A DNA stretch of 64,000 nucleotides. Source: Mesorhizobium sp. J428 (GTDB taxonomy: Bacteria; Pseudomonadota; Alphaproteobacteria; Rhizobiales; Rhizobiaceae). The first letter of the stretch is position 1. The number at the start of each line of letters is the position of its first letter. A model generated the notes under the pieces. The model had not been told where the DNA came from. It worked only from the letters and a program-made list of their open reading frames with translations, and searched no databases. Position numbers and translations under genes: made by a program. The stretch covers positions 4,006,001-4,070,000 of the forward strand of contig NZ_JAJOMX010000001.1 of the NCBI RefSeq assembly GCF_024699925.1. The letters are read 5' to 3'. Positions 17,901-27,152 of the stretch are shown here, one piece after another.

Positions 17901-18826
17901 TGTTCCTCGATTTGCCGTCGGCGGGCGGCGAGGCGGCGCATGAACGGTTCAGGATCGCGGCCCATGCGAAGCCCTGGACGACGCAGCAGGTCTACTGCTC
18001 TCCGGAGGAGACCGGCTTCGAGCTGCGCACGACGCTGACGCGCCGCGCCACGATCGGCGAACTGACGCAGGGATTGCCGTCCGGCGTGGAGGGCAGGCTG
18101 GACGAATTCGGCGCGGTGGTCGTGCGGCTTTATGCCGGCGCGCTGTCGAGCGTGCCGCTGGCACAGATGCTGAACGGCGCGAATGTGCTGGCGATCCGCT
18201 CGGCGGCGGGGAGTTGGGAGCTCGTGCAGTTCGCCGACGCCGAGGAGATCGAGCCGGATGTCTGGCGGCTGACGCGGCTCTTGCGCGGCCAGCTCGGCAC
18301 AAACGACGCGATGGTGGCGGGCGCAGCGGTAGGCGCGGACGTGGTGCTGCTGGACAGTGCCGTGCAGGCGGCGGGACTGCGCGAGGGCGAGGCGGGGCTG
18401 GAACTCTCCTGGCGGGTCGGCCCGGCCGGACGCGAGTTCGGCGCCGAGATGACGGTGACCGAGACCCATATCGGCGGCGTGCGCGCCGGCCTGCCGCTCT
18501 CGCCGGTGCATCTGACGGCGGAAAAGCAGACGGACGGCGGCTTCACCTTCAGCTGGGTGCGGCGCGGGCGGCTCGACGCGGACAGCTGGACGGGCGTCGA
18601 GATCCCGCAGGACGAGCCGTTCGAGACCTATGTGCTGCGCATCGGCGAGCCGGGCGAGGCGGCGGTGCGGCAGGTCACTGTCGGCTCGCTGTCATGGACC
18701 TATGCGGCCGCGAGCGTCGCCGCGGATTTCCCCGTGCTGCCGGACGAACTGGAACTCGACGTGCGGCAGCTCGGCCACGCGGGCGAGGGTATCGCTGGGC
18801 GGCTGACATTCGCGGCCGCCGGCTGA
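14943..18826 (+). pseudogene. GTA tail-tip megaprotein (RcGTA g15-like, TIM-barrel), split by one frameshift
   Basis: Two frames together encode one protein of about 1294 residues, close to RcGTA gp15. The first (14943-17291) starts MATLILQAAGAFLGGFFGTT and holds the glycoside-hydrolase-like TIM barrel around residues 400-700 (KITYGADWSEYFGH, VGVDNYMPLSDW, WFTELGCAAVDKGPNQPN). The second (17294-18826) holds the tip/fibre-attachment half (ELTRPPDLELPTEALLGFGD, LLRGQLGTNDAMVAGA). At 17286-17296 the sequence reads GGCTAGCATTG; one extra base after TA would give GGC-TAx-GCA-TTG and continue DGMVAGYALPQPGSGRD in frame. So a single deletion explains the stop. It may be a sequencing error; if real, the particle lacks a full tip. 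Confidence 0.9.
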
Positions 18827-18907
18827 GCGGGCGGCCAACCGGACATGTGACGGGCCCGGATCGAACCGACTCGTTCCAACAGACCATCCCAACCAAGGAG
18901 ACGACCT

Positions 18908-19113
18908 ATGACCACGGCAAAACCCTGGTACTCTCGCGCACGATCTGGGCTTCGATCGTGGCCGTGCTGTCCGGAGGCGCGGGCTACTTTGGTATCCCGA
19001 TTGGCGGAGTGGAGAACGGCGAGCTGACGGACGCAGTGCTGCAGGCGGTGTCGGCCGTGGCGGGGCTCGTGGCGATCCTGGGGAGGCTGACGGCCAAGGA
19101 TCGGATCGGGTGA
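18908..19113 (+). pseudogene. Small membrane protein after the tail-tip gene, with a frameshift near residue 8
   Basis: A start at 18908 after AAGGAGACGACC gives MTTAKPWY and then loses frame; the continuing frame reads LSRTIWASIVAVLSGGAGYF and later DAVLQAVSAVAGLVAILGRL, ending at 19113. Adding one C at about 18931 gives a 68-residue protein, MTTAKPWYLSRTIWAS..., with two hydrophobic helices. Rhizobial GTA and prophage clusters often end with such a small holin-like membrane protein, but its role is not established by sequence. The gene length is one base short of a multiple of three, consistent with a single deletion. Confidence 0.65.
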
Positions 19114-19170
19114 GGTCTGCGTCGGCATCATTCATTCCCCGTTCAGCCGATCTGCGCTAGAACGCTGGCC

Positions 19171-19458
19171 ATGAACACGTTCTCCACCCTCAGGCGCGCC
19201 ATGATCGCGCTGCTGCTCACCACCTCGGCGGCGTTCGCCGCGCCGGTGGCGGCACCTCTCGATGCGCCGGTGCTGGCACAGCCGGTCGCCGCGAATTGCA
19301 ACGCGATCGCGCAGCAGATGGCGGCGCAATATGGCGGCAAGGCGCGTGCGACTCTGCAGAATCGCGGCGGCCAGCAGGTCTGTGTCGTCGTCATCGTCGT
19401 CGAAGGCAAGAACGGCCAGCGCGCGCAGCGCATCGAGCAGGTCGTCCCGGCGAATTGA
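19171..19458 (+). CDS. feuN: Small periplasmic protein, probable FeuN
   Basis: The 95-residue product has a signal peptide (RRAMIALLLTTSAAFA, cleavage near residue 25-35) and a mature part of about 60 residues with two cysteines (NCNAIAQQMAAQYGGKA, QVCVVVIVVEGKNGQ) that could form a disulfide. It lies 142 bp upstream of a FeuP-FeuQ type two-component pair. In S. meliloti a small periplasmic protein, FeuN, encoded next to feuPQ restrains the sensor FeuQ. Position, size and export match that role; I could not compare sequences, so the symbol is by context. Confidence 0.65.
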   Translation: MNTFSTLRRAMIALLLTTSAAFAAPVAAPLDAPVLAQPVAANCNAIAQQMAAQYGGKARATLQNRGGQQVCVVVIVVEGKNGQRAQRIEQVVPAN

Positions 19459-19600
19459 CGCCGGGTGCGCGAATGGCGCCGGCCGCGTCGCGGATTCGCC
19501 GGTCGGCAGGGTTGCGCGGCGGTCCGGCTTGCGAGGAGCGGCGCGAGGTCATGGCGCGGATTTCCGCCAGCCGGTTGCGTGAGGGAACAGAGGGGGACGA

Positions 19601-20266
19601 ATGCGAATTCTGGTCGTCGAGGATGACAAGGAGCTGAACCGTCAGCTGTCGGAGGCGCTGGTCGATGCCGGCTATGTCGTCGACCGCGCCTATGACGGCG
19701 AGGAGGGGCATTTCCTCGGCGACACCGAACCCTATGACGCGGTGGTGCTCGACATCGGCCTGCCGCAGATGGACGGCATCTCCGTGATGGAGAAATGGCG
19801 CCGCGAAGGGCGCAAGATGCCAGTGCTGATGCTGACCGCGCGCGACCGCTGGAGCGACAAGGTCGCCGGCATCGACGCCGGCGCCGACGACTACGTGACC
19901 AAGCCGTTCCACATCGAGGAAGTGCTGGCGCGCATCAGGGCGCTGATCCGCCGCGCGGCGGGGCATGCCTCGTCGGAACTTGTCTGCGGGCCGGTGCGGC
20001 TCGACACGGCGGCCTCGAAGGTCGACGTGGACGGCAAGCCGCTCAAGCTCACCTCGCACGAGTTCCGCCTGCTCGCCTATCTAATGCACCATGTCGGCAA
20101 GGTCGTCTCGCGCACGGAGCTGGTGGAGCACCTCTACGATCAGGATTTCGACCGCGATTCCAACACGATCGAGGTCTTCGTCGGCCGCCTGCGCAAGAAG
20201 ATGGGCATCGACATGATCGAGACCGTGCGCGGCATGGGCTATCGCCTGCGCGAGCCCGATGCGTGA
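19601..20266 (+). CDS. feuP: OmpR-family response regulator FeuP
   Basis: Residues 1-115 form a receiver domain: acidic pocket VVEDD at the N terminus, phospho-acceptor Asp in AVVLDIGLPQMDG (about residue 51), and Lys in DDYVTKPF (about residue 102). Residues 125-221 form a winged-helix DNA-binding domain (LKLTSHEFRLLAYLMHHVGK, VFVGRLRKKMG, RGMGYRL). It is followed with a 4-bp overlap by its kinase. Its setting next to cycH (ccmI) matches the rhizobial feuPQ-cycHJKL arrangement. FeuPQ is reported to control ndvA (cyclic glucan export) in S. meliloti and to affect iron uptake in R. leguminosarum. Confidence 0.82.
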   Translation: MRILVVEDDKELNRQLSEALVDAGYVVDRAYDGEEGHFLGDTEPYDAVVLDIGLPQMDGISVMEKWRREGRKMPVLMLTARDRWSDKVAGIDAGADDYVTKPFHIEEVLARIRALIRRAAGHASSELVCGPVRLDTAASKVDVDGKPLKLTSHEFRLLAYLMHHVGKVVSRTELVEHLYDQDFDRDSNTIEVFVGRLRKKMGIDMIETVRGMGYRLREPDA

Positions 20267-21678
20267 CCGGCGAGGCGCAGGGCGCTGAGCGGAGCGTGCG
20301 GCGGCCGACAATCTGGCTGCCGAAATCGCTCGCCACGCGCGTCATCACCTTCTCCACCATCTGGGCGATCCTCGCTCTGGTGGTCATCGCGACCGTCGTC
20401 TCGACGCTGTTCCGCGAAGCTTCAGAGCGCGGCTTCGACAGCCTGCTTTCTGCCAATCTCTTCAACCTGGTGGCCTCCGTCGGCGCGGACGACGGCGGCA
20501 ACCTGACCGGCACGCCTGAGCTCGGCGACGAGCGCTATCTCACGCCTGATTCCGGCTGGTACTGGTCTGTCGAGCCGCAGACGGCGGGGCTGAAGGGTGA
20601 CCTGCGCTCGGCATCACTACAGGCGACGATACCGGCGCCCTCCGTGACGGAGGTGCCGTTCGAGAGCGGCTTTCAGCGCAGATACAAGGCAACCGGGCCG
20701 AACGGCCAGAGCCTTGCGGTGCTGGAGACGGAAGTGGTGCTCGGCGCACCGGACCGCATCGCGCGCTATCGCGTGATGGGCAATCTCGACGACCTGAATG
20801 CCGAGATCTCCTATTTCAACCAGCAGCTCTACACCTATCTGGCGCTGTTCGGCGTCGGCATGATCGCGATCAACGCCGCGGCGATCTGGCTGGGGCTGCG
20901 CCCGCTCGGCCGCGTGCGCGAGGCCTTGCAGAGCGTGCGCGAGGGCACGGCGAAGCGACTGGACGGAACCTTCCCGGCCGAGATCGAGCCGCTCGCCAAC
21001 GAGACCAATGCGCTGATCGAGAACAACCGCCGCATCCTGGAGCGCTCGCGCACGCGGGTGGGCAACCTGGCGCATTCGCTGAAGACGCCGCTCGCGGTGC
21101 TGACCAACGAGGGCCACGCGCTGGGCGGCGAGAAGGGCCGGCTGATCTCCGAGCAGACCGGCGCGATGAAGCAGCAGATCGACCACTACTTGCAGCGCGC
21201 ACGTATCGCGGCGCAACGCGAGAGCGTGGTATTCCGAGCGCCCGTCGTGCCGGTGCTGGAACGGATGACGCGGGTGATGGCGAAGCTCAACCCGAAGATC
21301 GACGTCGCCTTCGAGCATGAGGGCGGCGATGTGGTCTTTGCCGGCGAGCGCGAGGACCTGGAGGAGATCGCCGGCAACCTGCTCGAGAACGCGATGAAAT
21401 GGGGCCGGACGCAGGTCATGGTCACGCTGGCCGACCCGGCGCCGGACGCGGCCGACAGTTTCGTCATGACTGTGGAGGACGACGGGCCCGGGATTCCCGA
21501 GGACAAGGCGCGCGAGGCGCTGAAGCGCGGCCGCCGGCTGGACGAGTCGAAGCCCGGCACCGGGCTGGGCCTCGCCATCGTTTCCGACCTCGTGGCGGAG
21601 TATGGCGGCACGCTGAGGCTCGAACGGTCGGAACTCGGCGGACTGCGCGCCGTTGTGCAAATGCGAAAAGCCGCATGA
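20263..21678 (+). CDS. feuQ: Sensor histidine kinase FeuQ
   Basis: A membrane kinase of 471 residues: TM1 around residues 27-48 (FSTIWAILALVVIATVVS), a periplasmic sensor of about 145 residues, TM2 near 195-215 (YLALFGVGMIAINAAAIWLGL), HAMP, then an H-box GNLAHSLKTPLAVLTN with the phospho-accepting His at about 270. The ATPase boxes are NLLENAMKWG, VEDDGPGIPEDK and GTGLGLAIVSDLV. The short PhoQ-like H-box fits FeuQ. The start is a GTG at 20263, overlapping the feuP stop (GTGA). The periplasmic domain is where FeuN would act. Confidence 0.82.
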   Translation: MTGEAQGAERSVRRPTIWLPKSLATRVITFSTIWAILALVVIATVVSTLFREASERGFDSLLSANLFNLVASVGADDGGNLTGTPELGDERYLTPDSGWYWSVEPQTAGLKGDLRSASLQATIPAPSVTEVPFESGFQRRYKATGPNGQSLAVLETEVVLGAPDRIARYRVMGNLDDLNAEISYFNQQLYTYLALFGVGMIAINAAAIWLGLRPLGRVREALQSVREGTAKRLDGTFPAEIEPLANETNALIENNRRILERSRTRVGNLAHSLKTPLAVLTNEGHALGGEKGRLISEQTGAMKQQIDHYLQRARIAAQRESVVFRAPVVPVLERMTRVMAKLNPKIDVAFEHEGGDVVFAGEREDLEEIAGNLLENAMKWGRTQVMVTLADPAPDAADSFVMTVEDDGPGIPEDKAREALKRGRRLDESKPGTGLGLAIVSDLVAEYGGTLRLERSELGGLRAVVQMRKAA

Positions 21679-21757
21679 CAGCGGAACAAAATTAGGACAA
21701 ACATCGCCCCTAGGGCTCCCCGAAGGCGCGATCGCGGACGCATCGGAACCGGATGGA

Positions 21758-22197
21758 ATGAAAATATCGGCAGGGATAGTCGCGGTGGCGCTTACGCTTG
21801 GCGGATGCGCGACCAGCAATACGGGTGCATCGGGCGTGTCCGGCTTCGCCGGCCAGCCGACGCGCCCCTCCGCGCAGCCGGCCGGGCAGGCGATCATCAA
21901 GGCGATGGCCGGCGGGCTGATCGGCGGCAATGTCGGAACCGGCCTGTCCAGTAACGAAAAAGTGCAGGCGCTCGAGGCAGAGCACGCGCGCTCGAATATT
22001 CGCAGCCGGGCCAGCCGGTGGCCTGGGGCGACAAGGGCTCCGGCCGCTACGGCGAGGTCGCGGCGGCGCAGCCATACCGCGTCGGCTCGCAGGATTGCCG
22101 ACAATACACGCATACGGTGACGCTTGGCGGCGCCCAGAACGTCGCGCGGGGCACGGCCTGCCGCAATTCCGACGGCAGCTGGACACCTCTGACCTAG
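21758..22197 (+). pseudogene. 17-kDa surface-antigen-like lipoprotein with glycine zipper, one frameshift
   Basis: The start MKISAGIVAVALTLGGCATSN gives a lipoprotein signal with lipobox LGGC. A glycine-zipper helix follows (AGGLIGGNVGTGLS, about residue 55), then EKVQALEAEH, where the frame breaks. Supplying one C after AGCAC (about 21985) restores RALEYSQPGQPVAWGDKGSG and YRVGSQDCRQYTHTVTLGGA, ending GSWTPLT at 22197 for a total of 146 residues. This is the outer-membrane 17-kDa antigen type common in Rhizobiales. It is an outer-membrane lipoprotein by inference. Located between feuQ and ccmI. Confidence 0.78.
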
Positions 22198-22323
22198 CGG
22201 TCTGCCAGCTTTGCTGCAGATCAAAGCGGCGCAGCTTGCGCCCGCATAGGGACATCATCGTTCGCCATAACCGGCAAAAGGCCGCATCCCGCCTCTGTTG
22301 GCAGGGGAAGGGGCGATGGCTAA

Positions 22324-23451
22324 ATGGTGCCCATGTTGTTCTGGATCGCCGCCGCTGCGCTGACGCTTGCCGCCTGCCTGGCGGTGCTGGTGCCGTTGAC
22401 GCGCCAGCGCGCGGCCGCCGCCGACGGTGGCCATGACGTCGAGGTCTATCGCGACCAGTTGCAGGAGGTCGAGCGCGACGCTGCGCGCGGCGCCATCGAG
22501 GCCTCGCAGGCCGAGCAGGCCAAGGTGGAGATCGCCCGACGGCTGCTGAAGGCCGACGCCGATGCGCGATCCGCGCGCGCGGCAGGCCAAGGCGGCGCGG
22601 TGCGTATCGCCGGACTTGTCGGCGTGCTCGTCATTCCGCTGGTAAGCTGGGGCCTCTACACGACGATCGGCGCGCCGGGCCTGCCGGGCGAGCCGCTGGC
22701 CGAGCGCATGGCGCGCAACCCGTCCGAGAGCACGGTCGACGAACTGGTGGCGCGGGCCGAAAAGCACCTTGCAGAAAATCCCGACGATGCGCGCGGCTGG
22801 GAGGTGCTGGGCCCCGTCTACATGCGCCAGCAGCGTTTCGCGGATGCCGCGACCGCCTGGCGCAACGCGATTCGACTTGCCGGTTCCAACGCGCAGCGCG
22901 AGAGCGCGCTCGGCGAGGCGATCGCCGCTGCGGCCGGCGGCGTGATCACCGCCGAGGCGCATGCTGCCTTCGAACGGGCGCTTACGCATGATCCGAACGA
23001 GCCGAAGGCGCGTTTCCTGCTGGCGAGCGGGCTGGCGCAAGAAGGCAGGATTGCAGAGGCCGCGGAGGCCTGGCGGACGCTGAGGGCGGTTCTCCCCGCC
23101 GATTCGGGCTGGCGCGAGCCGGTCGATCGCGCGATCGCGGAAGCCGAGGAACAGCTCGGCGCACCCGCGGCGAAGGGACCGGACGCGGATGCTGTGGCTG
23201 CCGCGAACGAGATTTTGCCGCAGGACAGGCAGCAGATGATCGAAGGCATGGTGGCGAGCCTCGACGAGAAACTGCGCGCCAATCCCGATGACCTGGAAGG
23301 ATGGCAGCGCCTCATTCGTTCCTATGTGGTGCTCGGCCGCGCCGACGATGCAAAGGCCGCGCTCGGGCGTGCGCTGGCCGGCCTCGAAGGCGACAAGAAG
23401 GATCAGGTGAGCGCGTTCGCGGCGGAGCTCGGGGTGAGGGTGGACGGCTGA
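22324..23451 (+). CDS. ccmI: Cytochrome c maturation protein CcmI (CycH)
   Basis: CcmI holds apocytochrome c for haem ligation. The N-terminal membrane helix ([20 protein letters not shown]), a cytoplasmic coiled segment with [20 protein letters not shown], and a second helix ([20 protein letters not shown], about residues 95-115) are followed by a periplasmic TPR domain (residues 135-370) including [20 protein letters not shown]. The 375-residue length is typical. The GTG at 22324 fits the GGGGAAGGGG ribosome site better; an ATG two codons later is equally plausible. First gene of the ccmIEFH operon. Confidence 0.9.
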   Translation: MVPMLFWIAAAALTLAACLAVLVPLTRQRAAAADGGHDVEVYRDQLQEVERDAARGAIEASQAEQAKVEIARRLLKADADARSARAAGQGGAVRIAGLVGVLVIPLVSWGLYTTIGAPGLPGEPLAERMARNPSESTVDELVARAEKHLAENPDDARGWEVLGPVYMRQQRFADAATAWRNAIRLAGSNAQRESALGEAIAAAAGGVITAEAHAAFERALTHDPNEPKARFLLASGLAQEGRIAEAAEAWRTLRAVLPADSGWREPVDRAIAEAEEQLGAPAAKGPDADAVAAANEILPQDRQQMIEGMVASLDEKLRANPDDLEGWQRLIRSYVVLGRADDAKAALGRALAGLEGDKKDQVSAFAAELGVRVDG

Positions 23452-23897
23452 TGACCAGGAAGCAGAAACGGCTGGCGGTGATCGCGGGCGCGCTGGTGTT
23501 TCTTGGCAGCGCGACGGGACTGACCTTTTACGCGCTCGGCCAGCGGACCTCCTATTTCTACATGCCGGCGGATCTCGCCGAGAAGCCGGTGGAGCCCGGC
23601 CAGCGCATCCGCCTTGGCGGGCTAGTGGAGAAGGGCTCGATTCAGCGCGGGCAGGGCACCGAGGTCGAGTTCGCGGTGACCGACCAGATCAAGGTGGTCA
23701 AGGTCGTCTACAACGGCCTGTTGCCCGACCTTTTCCGCGAGGAACAGGGCGTGGTCACCGAAGGCACGTTCGACGCCCGCGGCGTCTTCGTGGCGGACAG
23801 CGTGCTGGCCAAGCACGACGAGAACTACATGCCGAAGGAAGTGGCCGACAGCCTGAAGGAAAAGGGCGTCTGGCAGCATACCGGCGACGGAAGCTGA
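23451..23897 (+). CDS. ccmE: Haem chaperone CcmE (CycJ)
   Basis: CcmE carries haem covalently in the periplasm for delivery to CcmF. It has an N-terminal anchor ([23 protein letters not shown]), the beta-barrel body ([36 protein letters not shown]) and the haem-binding His in [14 protein letters not shown] (about residue 122). Start and previous stop overlap at ATGA. The 148-residue length is normal. Confidence 0.95.
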   Translation: MTRKQKRLAVIAGALVFLGSATGLTFYALGQRTSYFYMPADLAEKPVEPGQRIRLGGLVEKGSIQRGQGTEVEFAVTDQIKVVKVVYNGLLPDLFREEQGVVTEGTFDARGVFVADSVLAKHDENYMPKEVADSLKEKGVWQHTGDGS

Positions 23898-23901
23898 GCA
23901 G

Positions 23902-25891
23902 ATGGTCGAGATCGGACACTTCGCCCTCGTTCTCGCCTTCGCGCTGAGCCTCGTGCAGGCATCACTGCCCTTCATCGGCGCGCGAACGCGTCAGGACCGG
24001 CTGATGGCGGTCGGCGGGCCGGTTGCGGTGACCGGCTTCGCGATGACCGCGCTGTCGTTCCTCGCGCTGATCGTCGCCTATGTGCAGTCCGACTTCTCGG
24101 TACTCAACGTCTGGGAGAACTCCCATTCGGCCAAGCCGCTGCTCTACAAGATCACCGGCACATGGGGGAACCACGAGGGCTCGATGCTTTTGTGGGTGCT
24201 CATCCTCACCTTCTTCGGCGCGCTGGTCGCCGCCTTCGGGCGCAACCTGCCGGCGGTGCTGAAAGCGGATGTGATCTCGGTGCAGGGACTGATCGGCGCG
24301 GCCTTCTTCCTGTTCGTGCTGACGACCTCCAACCCGTTCGTGCGGCTCTCGCCGGCACCGATCGAGGGCAACGACCTCAATCCGGTGCTGCAGGACGTCG
24401 GGCTCGCGATCCATCCGCCGCTGCTCTACCTCGGCTATGTCGGCTTCTCGGTCTGCTTCTCCTTTGCCGTGGCGGCGCTGGTCGAGGGCAGGATCGATGC
24501 GGCTTGGGCACGCTGGGTGAGGCCCTGGACGCTCGCCGCATGGATATTCCTCACCGGCGGCATCGCGATGGGCTCCTACTGGGCCTATTACGAGCTCGGC
24601 TGGGGCGGGTTCTGGTTCTGGGACCCGGTCGAGAACGCCTCCTTCATGCCATGGCTCGCGGGGACGGCACTGCTCCACTCGGCAATCGTGATGGAACGGC
24701 GCGAGGCGCTGAAGATCTGGACGATCCTTCTGGCGCTGCTCGCCTTCTCGCTGTCGCTGCTCGGCACCTTCCTCGTGCGCTCGGGCGTCTTGACCTCGGT
24801 GCATGCGTTTGCGACCGATCCGACGCGCGGTGTGTTCATCCTTGCGTTGCTCGCCTTCTTCGTCGGCGGCTCCTTCTCGCTCTTCGCGTTCCGCGCGCAG
24901 TCGCTGCAGGCGGGCGGCCTGTTCCAGCCGATCTCGCGCGAGGGCGCGCTGGTGCTCAACAATCTCTTCCTGACCACGGCGACGGCGACCGTCTTCGTGG
25001 GCACGCTCTATCCGCTGGCGCTGGAGGCGCTGACCGGCGAGAAGATTTCGGTGGGCGCGCCCTTCTTCAACCTCACCTTTGGCGCGCTGATGGTGCCGCT
25101 TATCGTCGCCGTGCCGTTCGGGCCGTTGTTGGCATGGAAGCGCGGCGACCTCTTCGCGGCAGGCCAGCGCCTGTTCGCGGCTGCGGGAGCGGCGGTGCTG
25201 GCGGGTCTCGTCGCCATCTTCTTCGTCGACGGGACGACGGCCTTCGCCGCGGTGGGCTTCGGGCTGGCGACCTGGCTGCTGATCGGCGCGGCGACCGACC
25301 TGGTGCTGAAGGCTGGCATTGGCAGTGTGAGCGCTTCGGTCGCGCTGCGCCGCTTCACCGGCTTGCCGCGCTCGGTGGTCGGCACGGCGCTGGCGCATTT
25401 CGGACTTGGGCTGACCGTGCTCGGCGTGGCTGCCGTCAGTTCGCTGCAGGCGGAGCGGATCGTCGCCATGCAGCCGGGCGATACGGTCGCGATTTCGGGC
25501 TATGTGCTGAAGTTCGACCGCATGGAGCCGGTGCGCGGTCCGAATTTTACCGAGGACCGGGCGCACTTCGCCTTGTCGAGCGCGGGCGGCCGCAGCCTCG
25601 GCGAGATTGTCTCCTCGAAGCGCGTCTATACCGCGCGGCAGATGCCGACAACGGAGGCGGGCATCGCGACGCGCGGCTTCAGTCAAGTCTATGTCTCGCT
25701 CGGCGATCCGGCCGCGAATGGCGGCACGGTGGTGCGCGTCTGGGCATAAGCCGCTGGTGACGCTGATCTGGATCGGCGCGCTGGTGATGATGGCGGGCGG
25801 GATGATGTCGCTTGCCGACAGGCGCCTGCGGGTCGGCGCACCGGCCAAGCGGAAGCTCAAGGCTGCGCCGGCCGGGGTGCCCGCCGAATGA
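23902..25891 (+). pseudogene. ccmF: Haem lyase subunit CcmF (CycK), C terminus shifted by one extra base
   Basis: CcmF is the multi-spanning membrane protein that attaches haem to apocytochrome c. The WWD haem-handling motif is WGGFWFWDPVENASFMPW (about residues 234-251), and conserved His residues sit in SHSAKPLLYKITGTWGNHEG, LAIHPPLLY and TSVHAFATDP. The uninterrupted frame ends at 25749 after VVRVWA. Removing one G from 25742-25744 gives [20 protein letters not shown] and the normal last membrane helix to 25891, overlapping ccmH at ATGA. Total would be 662 residues, normal for the family. Probable sequencing error. Confidence 0.9.
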
Positions 25892-26358
25892 GCGTCCGGC
25901 GTCTTCTGATCCTGCTCGCGGCGCTGTTTCTTGCCGTCCAGCCTCTGGCCTTGCGTGCAGTGACGCCGGACGAGGTCCTGCCGGATCCGGCGCTGGAGGC
26001 GAGGGCGCGCGCGATCTCGGCCGGCCTGCGCTGCATGATCTGCCAGAACCAGTCGATCGACGAATCGGATGCGGACCTTGCGCGCGACCTGCGCATCCTG
26101 GTGCGCCAGCGGCTCGTCGCAGGCGACACGGACCAGCAGGTGATCGCCTATGTCGTCTCGCGCTACGGCGAGTTCGTGCTGCTGAAGCCCATCTTCAATT
26201 GGCGCAACGCGCTTCTGTGGGGCACCCCGGTGCTGCTGCTCCTCGCGGGCGGAGGCTATATCCTGCTCGCTGCGCGCCGGCGCCGGCCGGCGCCCGCCCA
26301 GGCTCTCTCCGACGAGGAGAAGGCAGCCCTCGCCGATGCGCTGCGGCGGGAGGAGTAA
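25888..26358 (+). CDS. ccmH: Cytochrome c maturation thiol protein CcmH (CycL)
   Basis: CcmH reduces or handles apocytochrome c thiols. It has a signal peptide ([19 protein letters not shown]), the redox motif [14 protein letters not shown] (LRCxxCQ, about residues 47-60) in a three-helix domain, and a C-terminal membrane anchor ([21 protein letters not shown], about residues 110-130). The 156-residue form matches the short CcmH that works with CcmI. Overlaps the ccmF stop. Confidence 0.95.
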   Translation: MSVRRLLILLAALFLAVQPLALRAVTPDEVLPDPALEARARAISAGLRCMICQNQSIDESDADLARDLRILVRQRLVAGDTDQQVIAYVVSRYGEFVLLKPIFNWRNALLWGTPVLLLLAGGGYILLAARRRRPAPAQALSDEEKAALADALRREE

Positions 26359-26403
26359 GACGTTCATCAGGCTTTCGTTGCGAACCGGCTCCGGATCGAC
26401 TAT

Positions 26404-26422
26404 GTATCGTCAATGTAGATAC
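26404..26422. promoter_or_regulatory. Candidate autoregulatory palindrome upstream of the MazEF-like pair
   Basis: GTATC at 26404-26408 and GATAC at 26418-26422 form an inverted repeat with a 9-nt spacer, 26 bp before the antitoxin start. AbrB/MazE antitoxins repress their own promoter through such palindromes. The arms are short, so chance occurrence is possible. Confidence 0.35.
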
Positions 26423-26448
26423 TCTGCGCGTCAGCCGGGAGATGTTGA

Positions 26449-26691
26449 ATGATCGCCACCGTAGCGAAATGGGGAAACAGCCTGGCTGTGCGGATTCCGG
26501 CCGCGTTCGCACGGGAAACCGCGATTGGCGACGGTGTTTCGGTGGATATTTCCGTGGTGGACGGAATGATCGTCATGCGGCCGGTAAACGACCCGCACGC
26601 CTACGACCTGAACGATCTTCTTGCCGGAATAACGGACGACAACCGCCACGGTGAAGTGGCTACCGGTCAGGCGGTCGGCAATGAGGTCTGA
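26449..26691 (+). CDS. MazE-like antitoxin (AbrB/SpoVT fold)
   Basis: The 80-residue protein begins MIATVAKWGNSLAVRIPAAF, the swapped-hairpin AbrB DNA-binding motif typical of MazE antitoxins, followed by GDGVSVDISVVDGMIVMRPV. The C-terminal 30 residues (AYDLNDLLAGITDDNRH) should bind the toxin. It overlaps the toxin gene by 11 bp. The pair is inserted between ccmH and degP, which in related rhizobia are adjacent. Confidence 0.88.
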   Translation: MIATVAKWGNSLAVRIPAAFARETAIGDGVSVDISVVDGMIVMRPVNDPHAYDLNDLLAGITDDNRHGEVATGQAVGNEV

Positions 26692-27025
26692 CAAGCCCTA
26701 CTGCCCTGACCGCTTCGACATCATTCATATCCAGTTCAACCCGCAGGCCGGCCGGGAACAGGCGGACAAGCGCTATGCGTTCGTGCTGTCGCCGAGAAAA
26801 TACAACCAGATCGCACGCCTGTGCGTCCTGTGCCCGATTACCACGCAGGTGAAGGGATACCCCTTCGAAGTCGCGATACCCGATGGCGGCAAGACGCGAG
26901 GCGTGGTCCTGTCGGACCAGATCAAAAGCCTCGACTGGTCGGCCCGCGGCTCCGAGTTCCACGAAAACCGACCTGATATCGCTCCGCCGCTGATCGGCAA
27001 GCTGAAGGCGCTTCTGCCGTTCTGA
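26681..27025 (+). CDS. MazF-like endoribonuclease toxin
   Basis: A PemK/MazF-family mRNA interferase of 114 residues. It shows GDI-like FDIIHIQFNPQAGREQADKR near the N terminus, the core KRYAFVLSPRKYN, then LCPITTQVKGYPFEVAIP and VVLSDQIKSLDW with the conserved Ser-Asp-Gln. The active-site Arg is likely in the first loop and the Thr in CPITT. The ATG at 26681 overlaps the antitoxin end. The pair would act by cutting mRNA when the antitoxin is degraded. Confidence 0.88.
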   Translation: MRSDKPYCPDRFDIIHIQFNPQAGREQADKRYAFVLSPRKYNQIARLCVLCPITTQVKGYPFEVAIPDGGKTRGVVLSDQIKSLDWSARGSEFHENRPDIAPPLIGKLKALLPF

Positions 27026-27152
27026 AACCGGAGGGCCTCACGTCCCCGCCAACATTACGAAACTTTCATTTCCCGGAAAGAACGCCGTAATGTGACCGCC
27101 TCTATCTCTCATGTCCGACGGTGCGCAGGGCGCATCAGATTCTGGAAAGGAC

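Noticed and set aside
23962..26367. 801-codon minus-strand frame opposite ccmF
   Set aside because: Extremely Arg/Glu-rich shadow of a membrane protein gene; no start signal or domain.
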